From Zantedeschia hybrid cultivar (taxonomy: Eukaryota > Streptophyta > Magnoliopsida > Alismatales > Araceae), in assembly GCA_030544215.1 (NCBI GenBank), contig JARZZO010000004.1:17782501-17846500 (forward strand): a DNA stretch of 64,000 bases, read 5' to 3'. This document shows positions 1 through 11,200 of the stretch, piece by piece. Made by a program: the position numbers and the translations under genes. Each line of letters opens with the position of its first letter. Positions within the stretch are counted from its first letter, which is position 1. Under the pieces are notes generated by a model that searched no databases, had not been told where the DNA came from, and saw only the letters and a list, made by a program, of their open reading frames with translations.

Positions 1-462
1 AAGTACGAAGAAAAAACTTTATTCAATTATAACTTTAAAAAAATGACTTGTCCCCGACTTCAACATCCCATGTAAGCCTTTGTGCGTGGCCGTCAGATGC
101 TGTAGCATCTCCTTGTCTGTCTAAGGAGTCCGGTCCCATCGAATGGCGTTACAGAGCATTCCTTATCAACGAAGGAATGGACAGAATCCTGGTAAAAAAA
201 TACGTTAAAGTCTAATATCATGGCAAAAGCTAAGTTAGGCAGGAAAATGAATAAGACTTCAAACTGTTGGCCCGTTAAAATCATGCCCCGATATAAAGAC
301 TTCAAACATGAATCAGAAGCCCAATACCATGTTCGGGTAACATAACATCTATGAACGGTTAATTTCACGATATCGCCACAACAGAAGGTAGGGCCCCCAC
401 ACTAATCCATAGATAACAACACAATTCAATTTTACAAAAAGATAGAGACATTTTAATCATTT
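1..462. other. Unassigned spacer
   Basis: No gene, RNA or mobile-element signature is supported here. Reading frames are short and interrupted on both strands and match no family I recognise. It precedes the CA-rich minisatellite. Confidence 0.4.
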
Positions 463-880
463 GGCCTACACACGCGCGCACACGCATATTGCACACACTA
501 CATAAGTACATATACACAGACACACACCTGCACACACACAGGCACACTGCACGGACACACACATCCAGCCACTGCAAAACACACACAGGCACACTGCACA
601 CACACACATCCAGCCACTGCAAACACACACAGGCACACTGCACACACACATCCAGACACTGCAAACACACACACATACCCGGGACCCCCCACCCCTCCCC
701 CTTCACACTGCCCCACACACACACACCACTACACGCACACACATACATTGCGCACCCCCCCCCCACACACACTATGCACACACACACAGGCACGCTGCAC
801 ACACACACACATAGAGAGCCACACACTGCACACCGCCCCCCCCCCCCCCACACACACACACACATGGCACAAAGAAATAT
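463..880. repeat. CA-rich minisatellite with poly-C tracts
   Basis: The plus strand is dominated by (CA)n broken into longer units. A roughly 40-base unit containing CATCCAGCCACTGCAAA and CAGGCACACTGCA recurs at about 562, 608 and 649. Runs of C occur near 755 and 835. The long frames on both strands here (Cys/Val-rich or His/Thr-rich) are products of the repeat and not genes. Confidence 0.9.
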
Positions 881-1039
881 TTCGTGCGATTCTTCCATTC
901 TCGTAAAAAATCTGAGATTGCAAACCCCACCCGGAGTAAGAAATTTTGAAGAAGGAAAATTAATTAACATCAATCAAATCCTTATTCTAACAGGAGATTT
1001 ATAACCATAAGAAGCTAACTAGCAACAACAACAACAACA

Positions 1040-1500
1040 ATGGGATTGCGAGGGGGATGGGGGCGCACCGGCGCCGTCGAGGGAAGAGTACAGGGGGGCA
1101 GGGGGCTGGCGATCGAATTGCCGGAGATGTCGAGGATGGCGAGCAAGCTCGTAGTGGCTGAGAGGCACTAAAGCGTGCTGGCGAGGCTGTTCCTTGTCAG
1201 GCGGAGTGCGGCCAGAGGTGATTGAATGTCCAACAGCTCGTCGACGAGGCGATTGCTAGAGATGCCGAGGTGGGTCAGGGACCGGAGGTGGGAGAGGCCC
1301 GCCGGGATCTCCCCTTCAAAGGAATTGGATGGGGCCGCCTGGCCCGATGTTCCCGGCGAGGTTGAGCTTCTAGAGGCGGCGGAGGGTGCCGATCTCCAGG
1401 GGGAGCGGCCTATGGGGGCAGTTCCTAGCGAGGCCGAGCCGGCGGAGGGCGTGGAGGCGGGCGAAGCAAGGGAGGGGGGGATGGAGCTAGGGCTCAGAAA
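1040..1500 (-). pseudogene. Leucine-rich-repeat receptor fragment (decayed)
   Basis: Read on the minus strand this GC-rich block encodes plant-type LRR segments: RRL-stop-KLNLAGNIG, then GEIPAGLSHLRSLTHL, then LRLTRNSLASTL, then LAILDISGNSIASPLPP. These match the LxxLxLxxNxLxGxIP pattern of LRR receptor-like kinases and proteins. The block is broken by at least two in-frame stops (after RRL and after LASTL) and a frameshift between LAGNIG and GEIPAG. No signal peptide, transmembrane segment or kinase domain follows. This is a relic of an LRR-RLK/RLP ectodomain; which subfamily cannot be said. The plus-strand frame across 1226-1555 is its antisense shadow. Confidence 0.7.
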
Positions 1501-1549
1501 CAGTAAAGTGGGAAGAGGAGGGCAAGCCGCTCAAATTTTAGGTGAACTC

Positions 1550-1790
1550 TTGTAGGCAGCTTTGGAGCCATCTACATGTGTAATTTTTGAATATTTAGAT
1601 GGCTAAATTTTGACCATCTTCATATTACACATTTGTAGACAGAAGTGAAACGTAGCCATCTACATATATTATATATGTAGACGGCTAAATATAGTTGTCC
1701 ATCAATACTCTTTTTGTAGAAGCCTACATATATTTGTCTACATATCGTATGCCCCCTGTAGTGGAAGTGGAAAGCTACATAGCCTGATGC
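1550..1790. repeat. Short repeats of CATCTACAT / TGTAGAC, TE-end-like
   Basis: Variants of CATCTACAT and its complement (ATGTAGA, TGTAGGC) recur about ten times in both orientations within 240 bases, for example 1571, 1662, 1674, 1723 and 1737. Dense short subterminal repeats of this kind are typical of DNA-transposon ends, especially CACTA-type. No matching second end, TSD or transposase was found, so the class is not assigned. Confidence 0.4.
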
Positions 1791-2159
1791 TTGTTATTCT
1801 TTTGTTCTTAATTAAAGGTGAAAACGCGTTCATGCATGGAAAGGTGAGCTTGAGAGGAGAGCAGCGCTGTTTGGCAACTAAGGGACAGAATGTGTGGGAG
1901 AATAGTATCATGTTGAGAAGCTTTCTAAAGAAGCTAAAGGAAGAGAAAACTAATTAGCAAACAACTACTCAAGAGTATGTATAACTCATAACTCGACTAT
2001 ATACATGCTATTTAGGCTTAACCACACTAAAACAGGAGAGCGAAAATATTATATTGTATTTGAGATAATACTGGTAGTGGTACGTATCCCATTAAAGGAT
2101 CTAACTCGAAACCTATGTTTTCAAAGTTGGACTGGTCAATAGATGGGAGAGTTATTTGG

Positions 2160-2790
2160 TACAATACTTTATGAGTAATACTTGCTGCACTGAGCAAGAT
2201 CATCAGTTATCTTGCAATGTAATATTTGCAAGATGTCGTTGATCTACATGGGTAGGTATCATTTGAGTTGGACAGTTTTTTTATAAGTGGACTAGACGAG
2301 CATTAAATACGGGTGGAAGATTCTAAGTGTGACAAATAACGAAATGTTTGTCCCATCCGAAAAATATTTATCACGCTCATAAATTTGTATCCATACCTAA
2401 GGATGACAACTATTTCTAAGCATGATAAATACTTTGTGACCATGACAAATGCCTACAAAATATTTATTACCTCGAAAAATCTGTACACAAATACGTAAAA
2501 ATGAGCAATATTTTTCAGACATGACAAATAATTCACGGGCATGACAAATTGTATTTGTCATATCTATGAAGACAAATTGTATTTGTCATGTCTATGAAAT
2601 ATTTGTCATATCCACATATTTGTTATATCCAAAATCCTTTACTCGTATTTAATGCTTGTCTGGGTCACTCATGAAAAAAGTTTCCAATCTATGTGTTACA
2701 TATCTATGTGGACCAATGACATCGTGCATTACAAGATGACTCAGCTCGCTGTACTGATCCTCAGTGTAACAAACATTACTCATACTTTAC
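2160..2790. mobile_element. Foldback MITE-like element, GACAAAT family, copy 1
   Basis: The two ends are long imperfect inverted repeats of about 180-200 bases. The left arm (TATGAGTAATACTTGCTGCA from 2170) is mirrored by the right arm, which ends ACATTACTCATACTTTAC by 2790. The element is flanked by TTTGG on both sides (2155-2159, 2791-2795), a possible 5-bp TSD. The interior is built from alternating variants of GACAAAT and ATTTGTC. There is no coding capacity. Relatives occur at 51160-51800 and 51998-52540. Confidence 0.7.
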
Positions 2791-2881
2791 TTTGGACATA
2801 CCACTTAAAATTGCTACCTTATTTATATTTATTTTTTATCACAAAGCTTATTGTGTCCTTATGATGTGTATTTTTTTTTAT

Positions 2882-3340
2882 GAGTTTTATTCGCTGCACC
2901 GTAGCAAGTTGATGTCGAATAGGCCTCTCAGCCTCATTCCTCCATCTAGAGTACGCACATGAGTCTGTTCTCTACATAAATGCGTTTTGACGTAAGCAAA
3001 AAAATGAAAAAAAATTGCCCCCCCCCCCCCCCCCCATGTGATCTCGAGTACATCCTGAGATGCTCGAGAGCATCTTGACGCTCATCCTAAAGCGCTCGAA
3101 AGTATCTTGACGCTCTCGAGGGCATTAGGACGCTCTCCGGCACATGAGTGCACTTAAGAACGAACGCCTCAAGATGCGTTCCAAGAGCACAGCCTATAGG
3201 TAATTTTTTTATTTTGTATTTTGACTAACGTCAGGGTGCATTTATGGGGGGGAAAAATGCATGTGTACACTCCAAATGATGGAATGAGACTAGGAGGCCC
3301 ATTCCTCACCAGCTTACTAGGGTGCAACAAGTAAAAGTCA
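2882..3340. mobile_element. Foldback MITE with ~130-bp TIRs
   Basis: The left end GAGTTTTATTCGCTGCACC is mirrored by the right end GGTGCAACAAGTAAAAGTC. Pairing continues inward for about 130 bases, including the CGCATTTATG / CATAAATGCG and GACGT segments. TTTTTTAT occurs on both sides (2874-2881, 3341-3348) and may be an 8-bp TSD, although it is low complexity. The middle is a cluster of CTCGAGAGCATC / GACGCTC repeats. Truncated copies recur in the array downstream of PIN5 (9240-9620, 10690-11045). Confidence 0.7.
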
Positions 3341-4400
3341 TTTTTTATTTAAATAATGGTATTTGTTCAAATTTAAATAGTTTCAAATGATATTTAATAA
3401 AAATAAAATATAATATTTAACAGTGGATTATTCTGATCCATATTTTTAAAACACGAGCTAGATGTTAGAACCAATTAAAAGAGGTGAAAAAGGCTCATGA
3501 GTGCACATGCATTTGGTACATAATGCAAAATCTGTTATTTCAAAGTTGATCAATGAATTGCTTAGTGATTCAAAAACTTCAAACTAAGTTAATATACTTG
3601 CTGATTTTGGCATTCATGTCTTTTGAAAAATCTGTGCATGTAGTATAATAAACTAGATTATAGCAAATGGACTAATGTTCGATTATTCCGAATGACATAA
3701 TATTCTACATTTGATTTAGAACCTTATCAAGTATTCTGATTTTAAACTATATTCCTCAAACTATAATTGCCCAGAGACCACACTCCATTTCTTAGGAGGG
3801 AAACTCTGTCTTTAAACATGCACCTTGGCTTTTATGATTATACTAACGGCAACTCTAGAACCCAACGCAGCGGAATATGTGATCTAATCTCACCACATAT
3901 AGGAGATCTTGATATATAGTAGGGTGCAGTGGTGGATCCAACGTTAACTCAGTAAAGTCCTGGAACTTCACTAAATTTTATCAAGTTCACTGGTCCAATC
4001 TAATATAATCTAACTTAAGACCTTACTGACTCCACTGGCCTAACCTAAGACCTCATATAGTCTAGTCCAAGACTCCATCAATCTAGCCATGCTTATGACT
4101 TACTATCCGAGTGACCCTACTAAATAAAATTTTTACGTCCACCACTGGCAGGATAGATCAAACAGGCACATCGAATTTTTGTGTGGGCAATAAATTTCTC
4201 ATCTAAGAAAAGAATGAAAAGAACGAATGTGATTCCACTCCTGCTCACAAGGGTCTCTCAATCTCTTCCCTCCACGTCCCTTAGATTTATCATCACATAT
4301 ATACGAAGTCACAATAATCCACTCGAACCTTACAGATGGAATAAACGCAGCATCTCATGTTCCCACATTTATTCTTAGGATTTTTCAGCAAAAGAGAGTT
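3341..4400. repeat. PIN5 upstream region, founder copy of the downstream array
   Basis: This non-coding block, about 1350 to 290 bases before the PIN5 start codon, is the copy attached to the gene. Three further copies (8281-12120) share its landmarks: the TTCAAATGATATTTAAT segment, the CATGCACCTTG segment (here 3817), the CATCTAAGGAAAGAATG segment, and the end AGCAAAAGAGAGTTCAGTG (here about 4388). It is AT-rich and contains no convincing gene; the short frame at 4181-4378 recurs only as a broken frame in the copies. Confidence 0.75.
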
Positions 4401-4610
4401 CAGTGCATGGCCTTAACGGAAGAGAGCATAGCAGTGTCGTCTCATGCACTAGAGGAGAGACCCATTCTCTACCTGCCAGTGGCGTCTGATAGTGAAAGGA
4501 AGGGGAGAATATTAGTCCATCCCACAGCACAGCATCGTATGCTCATCAGCAACCCCTTCTCCTGACGCACTAATTAATCTGTCTCCATTCCTCCTCTTCT
4601 ATTTCTAACT

Positions 4611-4620
4611 CCTATATAAC
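4611..4620 (+). promoter_or_regulatory. Probable TATA box of PIN5
   Basis: CCTATATAAC lies about 70 bases upstream of the PIN5 start codon, in the position expected for a plant core promoter with a short leader. No transcript evidence is available. Confidence 0.55.
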
Positions 4621-4688
4621 GTCTTCCCTAAGGTAGGTTTCCTAGACAAGCACTGTTCAGAACCAAGTTCCCTGTGGAGAAGGAGAAG

Positions 4689-7600
4689 ATGATAGGGTGG
4701 GGGGATATCTATAAGGTGGTGGAGGCCATGTTGCCACTGTACACGGCCTTAGGCCTAGGGTATGGCTCGGTACAGTGGTGGCACATCTTCACACCAGAGC
4801 AGTGTGACGCCGTCAACAAGCTCGTCTCCACCTTCACCCTCCCCCTCTTCACCTTCGAGTTCACCCTCCACATTGACCCCTTCGGCATGAACCAACGCTT
4901 CATCGCGGCCGATGCCATCTCCAGGGTGGTCATTGTGGCCGTCCTGGTAGCATGGGCCAAGTGCAGCAGCAAGGGCAGCTATGGCTGGTCCATCACTAGC
5001 TTCTCTCTCTCCACCCTCACCAACTCACTGGTTGTGGGGGTGCCCATGTTGAGGGCCATGTACGGTCTGCAGGCACAAGACCTCGTGGTGCAGTGTTCGG
5101 TCGTGCAGGCCATCGTGTGGCTTTCGCTGCTTCTCTTTGTGCTGGAGTTTCGGAAGGCGAGGGAAGACACGAGACAGGCGGCCATGATAGAGAGTAACAA
5201 CAGGCATGTTGTCTGCGTTGAAACGGACATGACTGCACCAGAGAAGGTAACCAAAGAAAATGAGACCGTAAAATCACCGGCCAAAATAGATATTAGAGCT
5301 GGGGCGCAGCCTTCGTTTTGGGTTATAATGAGGACAGTCTGGCTCAAGCTTGCTCTGAATCCTAACTCTCATGCTAGCATTGTTGGCATAACGTGGGCTT
5401 TTGTAGCAAATAGGTATGAAAACAGACGACTGGCCTCTCTCTCTTCGGAAGTTTTCTTTTGTAAATTAATACTCCTACTTCTTTTTATAGGGCTCCTTCA
5501 AGGATTAGGCTTCCTGACCTATTAGTTTTACTAAAACTAACCTGGGAGTCAGAGTTACTGGATCATCTAACTCAAAACTTTACGTCTTCACGTGCAAATT
5601 GATTTTAGATTATGTCACGTTGATCACAAAAATAAAGTGATGAGTTCTAATACCATGTTAAAATTATTAGGTCATCTAACTCAAAATTTTAAGATATTGA
5701 GTGAAGTAGGCATCATCTATATTAGTTATAATTTTTTTTATCCATTTTTCGATGTAGAAGTATTCTAACGTTAAATTAGCCATAGCCCATAGGCCCATTT
5801 TCCACTAATGTATTTATCTTACCTATCAACTGCGGGAAGGATACTTTTTTTTTTGTGAAATTTCTTTTATATATATTCCTGTAAACCACTATATTTGTAT
5901 GTCCTCCTGAATCTCACCTATTATTATACATACTCCTAAGATCTTTAGAATAGCTTCAGTTATGCCTTTCTTGAAATATAACTGAATACGTGAAAAGCAT
6001 TTGTTATGTCTGATAAAGTCAAAAATGGTATGTACACAAAAAATACTAGAATCTTTTGACATATTCTGTTGAAGTTTGCTGCCTTGTAAGTAGAAGGGTG
6101 TAACTACAATCTTTTCGAAGATGTCAAATATTTATAACAATGAGAACAGTGTAGCACATCGCACACATCCATTGGGTGTGTACGAATTTGCTGCACACCT
6201 CTTCGAAAAGATTACCTCTAGTGTGCAGCAAGTATTTCGCTATAACAATATATGGGAATCAAGAATGTATATATATATATATATGTTGTTTCATAGGGGT
6301 TTCACTAAAATTTATTTTTTATATAAATATCTAATGAGTAATCAGATGCCTCAAAATTGAACTCGAATAAAAAATTGTCAACATATAACATCGACGATAC
6401 ACCATAAATATGAGGACAATTTCTAGAAAATCTTGACTGAGAAAATCACCATCTAAGTTTTAGTGTCATTTCTCCTTAGAATTTCTTTTTAAATAACAAA
6501 TCGAATTTTCACCTCTTTCAAACATTGTTTGACTTTTATCGACTTTTTAATTATTATTTTCTTTATAACTCTGAAAGGTGGCACTTTGAGATGCCAAGCA
6601 TCATGGAGGGGTCAATACTAATCATGTCGAAGGCAGGAACAGGGATGGCCATGTTCAGCATGGGTGAGAACCTCTTCTTGGACTAACTAGTTTAATCTAT
6701 TTGAATTCATTAGCTTGATCTAATATGAATATTCTTTGTTCATGTTAACAGGTCTATTCATGGCAAACCAAAAGAAGCTAATTGCTTGTGGGCCTAGCTT
6801 AATGATCTATGGTATGGTGTTGAAATTTGTTGCAGGACCTGCCGCTATGGCTATTGGCTCCATTATTGTTGGCCTACGTGGTGACATTTTGCGCGTAGCC
6901 ATCATACAGGTAATGTATTTAGTTTGATTTTCTCAATGACCGCGAACTTGTAGGCCACAGATGTGAGGACTGAACTTAGTTAGTGCACTGAGGAAAGTTC
7001 ATTAAAGCAAAAACAAAAAACAAAAAAAATTAAGAGCTTCCTAAGTTTTCTGACCGAATTCGGCCCTCATCTGTATTGAAGAGATCCGATTTCATACAAT
7101 AAGGCCTTAAGAAGCGATAGTAGTATACGACACATATACGACCCATTGTATAACAACATTTATGATATTGTCTTGCGCCTGTGACGTAATTGACATGCTC
7201 CCCGCGGTTGGTGGGGAGACTCGAATTTATACCCTACGAGGGGGCCTCTCGCGGATGATAATTTTCCTTTTCCGCGCTTAATCCGGTAAAACACCGAGTT
7301 TCAAATCCGGCATCTTTGGTAAGAATTCCCCTCCCCGTTATCACAAGACCACTCATTCAAAAAAAAAAAACATTTATGATATTCACTGCGTTAAAAGTGA
7401 ACTCAAGGTAAAGAGAGTGAGGAATGACATGGATTTTTTAAAATAGTGGTTTAATAATGCGATCTGTTCTATCATTTCAGGCAGCAGTGCCACAATCCAT
7501 CACTTCGTTTATCTTTGCACGAGAGTATGGGTTACATGCTGACGTTCTTAGTACTGCGTAAGTTTTCTTTTTAGACACATCCTCATTCATTTAGGGGAGA

Positions 7601-7747
7601 CTTTCATTTTCTTATTTATTTAAAATATTAGCTAATGTTGGTTCCTGACTTTCTTCTAATATGTTATGTTGCAGGGTCATATTTGGGATGTTGGTCTCCT
7701 TACCTATTCTAATTGCCTATTATGCAGTCTTGGAGTTGATGCACTAG
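4689..7747 (+). CDS. PIN5: PIN5-type auxin efflux carrier, short hydrophilic loop (5 exons)
   Basis: Membrane auxin transporter of the PIN family. The exons are 4689-5413, 6578-6663, 6752-6909, 7481-7557 and 7675-7747. All junctions are GT/AG, phases agree, and the sum is 373 codons including the stop. The start is ATG 4689 (MIGWGDIYKVVEAMLPLY), matching the family N-terminus. Visible family blocks are VQWWHIF, FTLPLFTFEFT, SFSLSTLTNSLVVGVPML, MSKAGTGMAMFSMG, FVAGPAAMAIGS, and PQSITSFIFAREYGLHAD near the end. Between the two transmembrane bundles there is only about 50 residues of loop (roughly 165-215), as in PIN5/PIN8. Canonical PINs have a long loop with phosphorylation motifs. Short-loop PINs generally act at the endoplasmic reticulum in intracellular auxin balance; location here is inferred. 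No frame damage is seen. Intron 1 (1.16 kb) holds a TRIM relic and a hairpin. PIN5 rather than PIN8 is my best reading. Confidence 0.9.
5530..5770 (-). mobile_element. TRIM retrotransposon relic in PIN5 intron 1
   Basis: Read on the minus strand, a ~115-bp LTR (5770 to 5656, beginning CGTTAGAATACTTCTAC) ends in ...TTTTAACA. It is followed directly by TGGTATTAGAACTC, which matches the usual tRNA-iMet primer binding site (canonical TGGTATCAGAGC). A partial second LTR containing GAGTTAGATGATCCAGTAAC follows (5590 to about 5535), lacking its 5' part. The sequence is clearly related to the complete TRIM at 47347-47667. The first base of the LTR has changed from T to C. It sits about 115 bases inside intron 1. 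Confidence 0.75.
6075..6300. repeat. Hairpin and TA tract in PIN5 intron 1
   Basis: AATCTTTTCGAAG at 6108-6120 is matched by its exact complement at 6201-6213, with weaker pairing outward (GCTGCC / GTGCAGC), giving a MITE-like stem. An (AT)n run follows at about 6269-6284. There is no coding potential. Confidence 0.5.
7180..7375 (-). other. Possible SINE-like insert in PIN5 intron 3
   Basis: The segment differs in composition from the rest of intron 3. On the minus strand it runs from a T tract through GAATGAGTGGTCTTGTGATA to GGATTTGAAACTCGG, a layout reminiscent of a degenerate tRNA-like SINE head. The B-box match is weak and no TSD is evident. It may instead be unrelated intronic sequence. 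Confidence 0.25.
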
Positions 7748-8013
7748 CTATAAGATTTTTATTCTTTTCTTTTACCCTCTCTCACACCTTTTTTGTCGTA
7801 CTATCTTTGAAAGAAATGTTTGCCTTGTTTCTCTAATATTGGAACTTACTTCCCTGCGGGAAGAAAATGAGATTAATGTAACTCTTAAAATTTTCCCTAT
7901 TCCTTAAATGCAAGTTACTTCATCTGTTGAGTAGAAAATGGAATCATGTAATTTAATTAAAACACACATGAAATTTTGTTGGTCTTTAAAATTAAGTGAT
8001 CCTTGTAGTAAAA

Positions 8014-8280
8014 ATGAATGGTGTAGACACTTGCGTTGGTTTGGTCCATGTAACAAAGCAAGTATTGACAGTTATGTATGACCATTGACACCGTACTTCT
8101 AACATTATGTTAGTCGTTTTATGCATGACGTTGATGTATTTTCCCAAAAAGAATTGAAAACTAACATGACTCAATCCTATAATTGTAATGAGTTGCACAT
8201 TGGTTCAGTGTACAAGGACTGTGAAATATCCACAATCCTAGTGTTTTGAAACTCAACTCAGTGGATAATTTGAAAAAGTT
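8014..8280. repeat. PIN5 3'-flank repeat A, copy 1
   Basis: A 270-base block beginning AATGAATGGTGTAGACAC, about 270 bases past the PIN5 stop codon. It recurs at 12157-12430 with about 90% identity by eye, including TTGGTTTGGTCCATG and the segment ACACCGTACTTCTAACATTA. No gene is seen. Confidence 0.8.
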
Positions 8281-11200
8281 GTTGGGGTGCAGTAAGTAAA
8301 ACTTATTTTTTATTTAAATAGTAGTCTTGGTTCAAACTTGAATAATTTCAAATGATATTTAATGAAAATAAAATAAAATATTTAATAGTGGATTGGCCGA
8401 TTTTCATGCGAACCAGACTAAATTAGTCAGTCTTTAATCAGTTTCTCGGTTTTTTAAAAGGCAATGATTTTTTGATGGATTAGACTAGAAAAGCCACTTG
8501 TTCTGTTTTTTACTGGTTCACAAGTTAGTCTGATCCAGATTTTTAAAACCCAAGCTAGAGGTTAGAACCAATTAGAAGAGGTGAAAAAGGCTCATGACTG
8601 TACATGCATTTGGTACATAACAATAAATCTATTATTTCAAAAAGAAAGTTGATCAATGAATTGTTTAGTGATTCAAAAACTTCAAACTAAGTTAATATAC
8701 TCGCAGATTATCCTTAGACCGGGATTGTGGCATTCATGTCTTTTGAAAAATCTGTGCATGTAGTATACTAAACTAGATTTTAGCAAATAGACCAATGTTC
8801 GAGCATTCTCATTTTAAACTATATTCCTCAAAATTGCCCCGGGACCACACTCCTCCCTTAGGAGGGGAACTCTATCTTTAAACATGCACCTTGTCTTTTA
8901 TGACTATACTGACAACAACTTTGGAACCCATCTAATCTCACCACAAAAAGGAGAAATCTTGATATATAGCAGGGTGTGGATCAAACAGGAACATCGACCC
9001 TCCGTGTGGGCAATAAATTTCCCATCTAAGGAAAGAATGGAAAGACAGAATATGATTCCACTCCTGCTCACAAGGGTCTTTCCATCTCTTCCCTACACGT
9101 CCCTTAGTTTTGTCATCACATATATACCAAGTCACAATAATCCAACTCGAACATTGCTTGGCAAATGGTAGCACGGATGGAATAAACGCAGGATGTCATG
9201 TTCCCACATTTATTCTTAGTATTTTTCAGCAAAAGAGAGTTTAGTGTATAGCTTGTCCTTCGCATGAGTTTGTCCTTCGCATAAATGCGCTTTGACGTCA
9301 GCAAAAAAAAAAGGAAAAAAAATTACCCTCCGTACGTAATCTTGAGTGCATCCTGACGCTCATCCTGAAGCGCTCGAGAACATCTTGATGCTCTCGAGCG
9401 CATTAGCACACTCTCCAGCGCATCAGTGTACTTAAGGGCGAGCGCCTCAAGATGCGCTCAAGGAGCATAGTCAATAGACAATTTTTTTTATTTTGTATTT
9501 TGGCTGACATCATGGCACATTTATGTGGGAGACAAACCCATGTGCGCACTTCAAATGACAGAATAGGACTAGAAGACCCATTCCACATCATCTTGTTAGG
9601 GTGCAGCAAGTAAAACTCACTTTTTATTTAAATAGTGGTCTTGGTTCAAACTTTAATAGTTTCAAATGATATTTAATGAAAATAAATTATAATATTTTAC
9701 AGTGGATTGGCCGATTTTCGTGCGAACCAGACTAAATTAGTCGGTCTTTAATCAATTTCTCGGTTTTTAGAAGGTAATGGTTTTTTAATGGATTAGACTA
9801 GAGAAGCCACTTGTTCTGTCTTTTGCTGGTTAACAAGTTAGTCTGATTCAAATTTTGAAAACGCTAGCTAGAAGTTATAACTAATTAGAAGAGGTGAAAA
9901 AGGCTCATGACTGTACATGCATTTGGTACATAACACAAAATCTATTATTTCAAAAAGAAAGTTGATCAATGAATTGTTTAGTGATTCAAAAACTACAAAC
10001 TAAGTTAATATACTCGTTGATTATCCTTAGATCGGGATTTTGGCATTCATGTCTTTTGAAAAATATGTGCATGTAGTATAATAAACTAGATTATAGCAAT
10101 CAGAACAATGTTCGATTATTCTGACTGACAGAACATTCTACATTTGATTTAGAACCTTATCAAGCATTCCCATTTTAAACTATATTCTTCAAACCATAAT
10201 TGCCCAGGGATCACACTCATTTGATTTAGAACCTTATCAAGCATTCTCATTTTAAACTATATTCCTCAAAATTGCCCAGGGACCACACTCCTCTCTTAGG
10301 AGGGGAACTCTGTCTTTAAACATGCACCTTGTCTTTTATGACTATACTGACAACAACTCTGAAACCCATCTAATCTCACCACAAAAAGGAGAAATCTTGA
10401 TATATAGCAGGGTGTGGATCAAACATGAACATCGACCCTCCGTGTGGGCAATAAATTTCCCATCTAAGGAAAGAATGGAAAGACAGAATGTGATTCCACT
10501 CCTGCTCACAAGGGTCTTTCCATCTCTTCCCTACACGTCCCTTAGTTTTGTCATCACATATATACCAAGTCACAATAATCCAACTTGAACATTGCTTGGC
10601 AAATGGCACGGATGGAATAAACGCAGGATCTCATGTTCCCACATTTATTCTTAGTATTTTTCAGCAAAAGAGAGTTCAGTGTATAGTCCTCCGCATGAGT
10701 TTGTCCTCCGCATAAATGCGCTTTGACGTCAGCAAAAAAAAAAAAAAAAAAAATTACCCTCCATACGTGATCTCGAGCGCATCCTGACGCTCATCCTGAA
10801 GTGCTCGAGAACATCTTGACATTCTCGAGCGCATTAGCACGCTCTCCAATGCATCAATGTACTTAAGAGCGAGCGCCTCAAGATGCCCTTGAGGAGCACA
10901 ATAGGCATTTTTTTTTATTTTGTATTTTGGCTGACGTCAGGGCACATTTATGCAGGAGACAAACCCATGTGCGCACTTCAAATGACAGAATAGGATTGGA
11001 AGACCCATTCCACATCATCTTGCTGTGGTGCAGCAAGTAAAACTCATTTTTTATTTAGATAGTGGTCGTGGTTCAAACTTGAATAGTTTCAAATGATATT
11101 TAATGAAAATATAATATAATATTTTACAGTGGATTGGCCAATTTTCGTGCGAACTAGACTAACTTAGTCAGTCTTTAATTAGTTTCTCGGTTTTAGAAGG

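Noticed and set aside
365..1004. Long frames on both strands over the CA-rich tract
   Set aside because: Composition is dictated by the (CA)n and poly-C repeats; open in several frames at once and no family match.
4674..4688. Earlier start for PIN5 at 4674
   Set aside because: That codon is GTG; the first ATG is 4689 and matches the family N-terminus.
5414..5525. Continuation of PIN5 exon 1 to the stop at 5525
   Set aside because: Residues after ANR lose family similarity, a GTATGA donor occurs exactly there, and the next exon restores the conserved block WHFEMPSIMEGS in phase.
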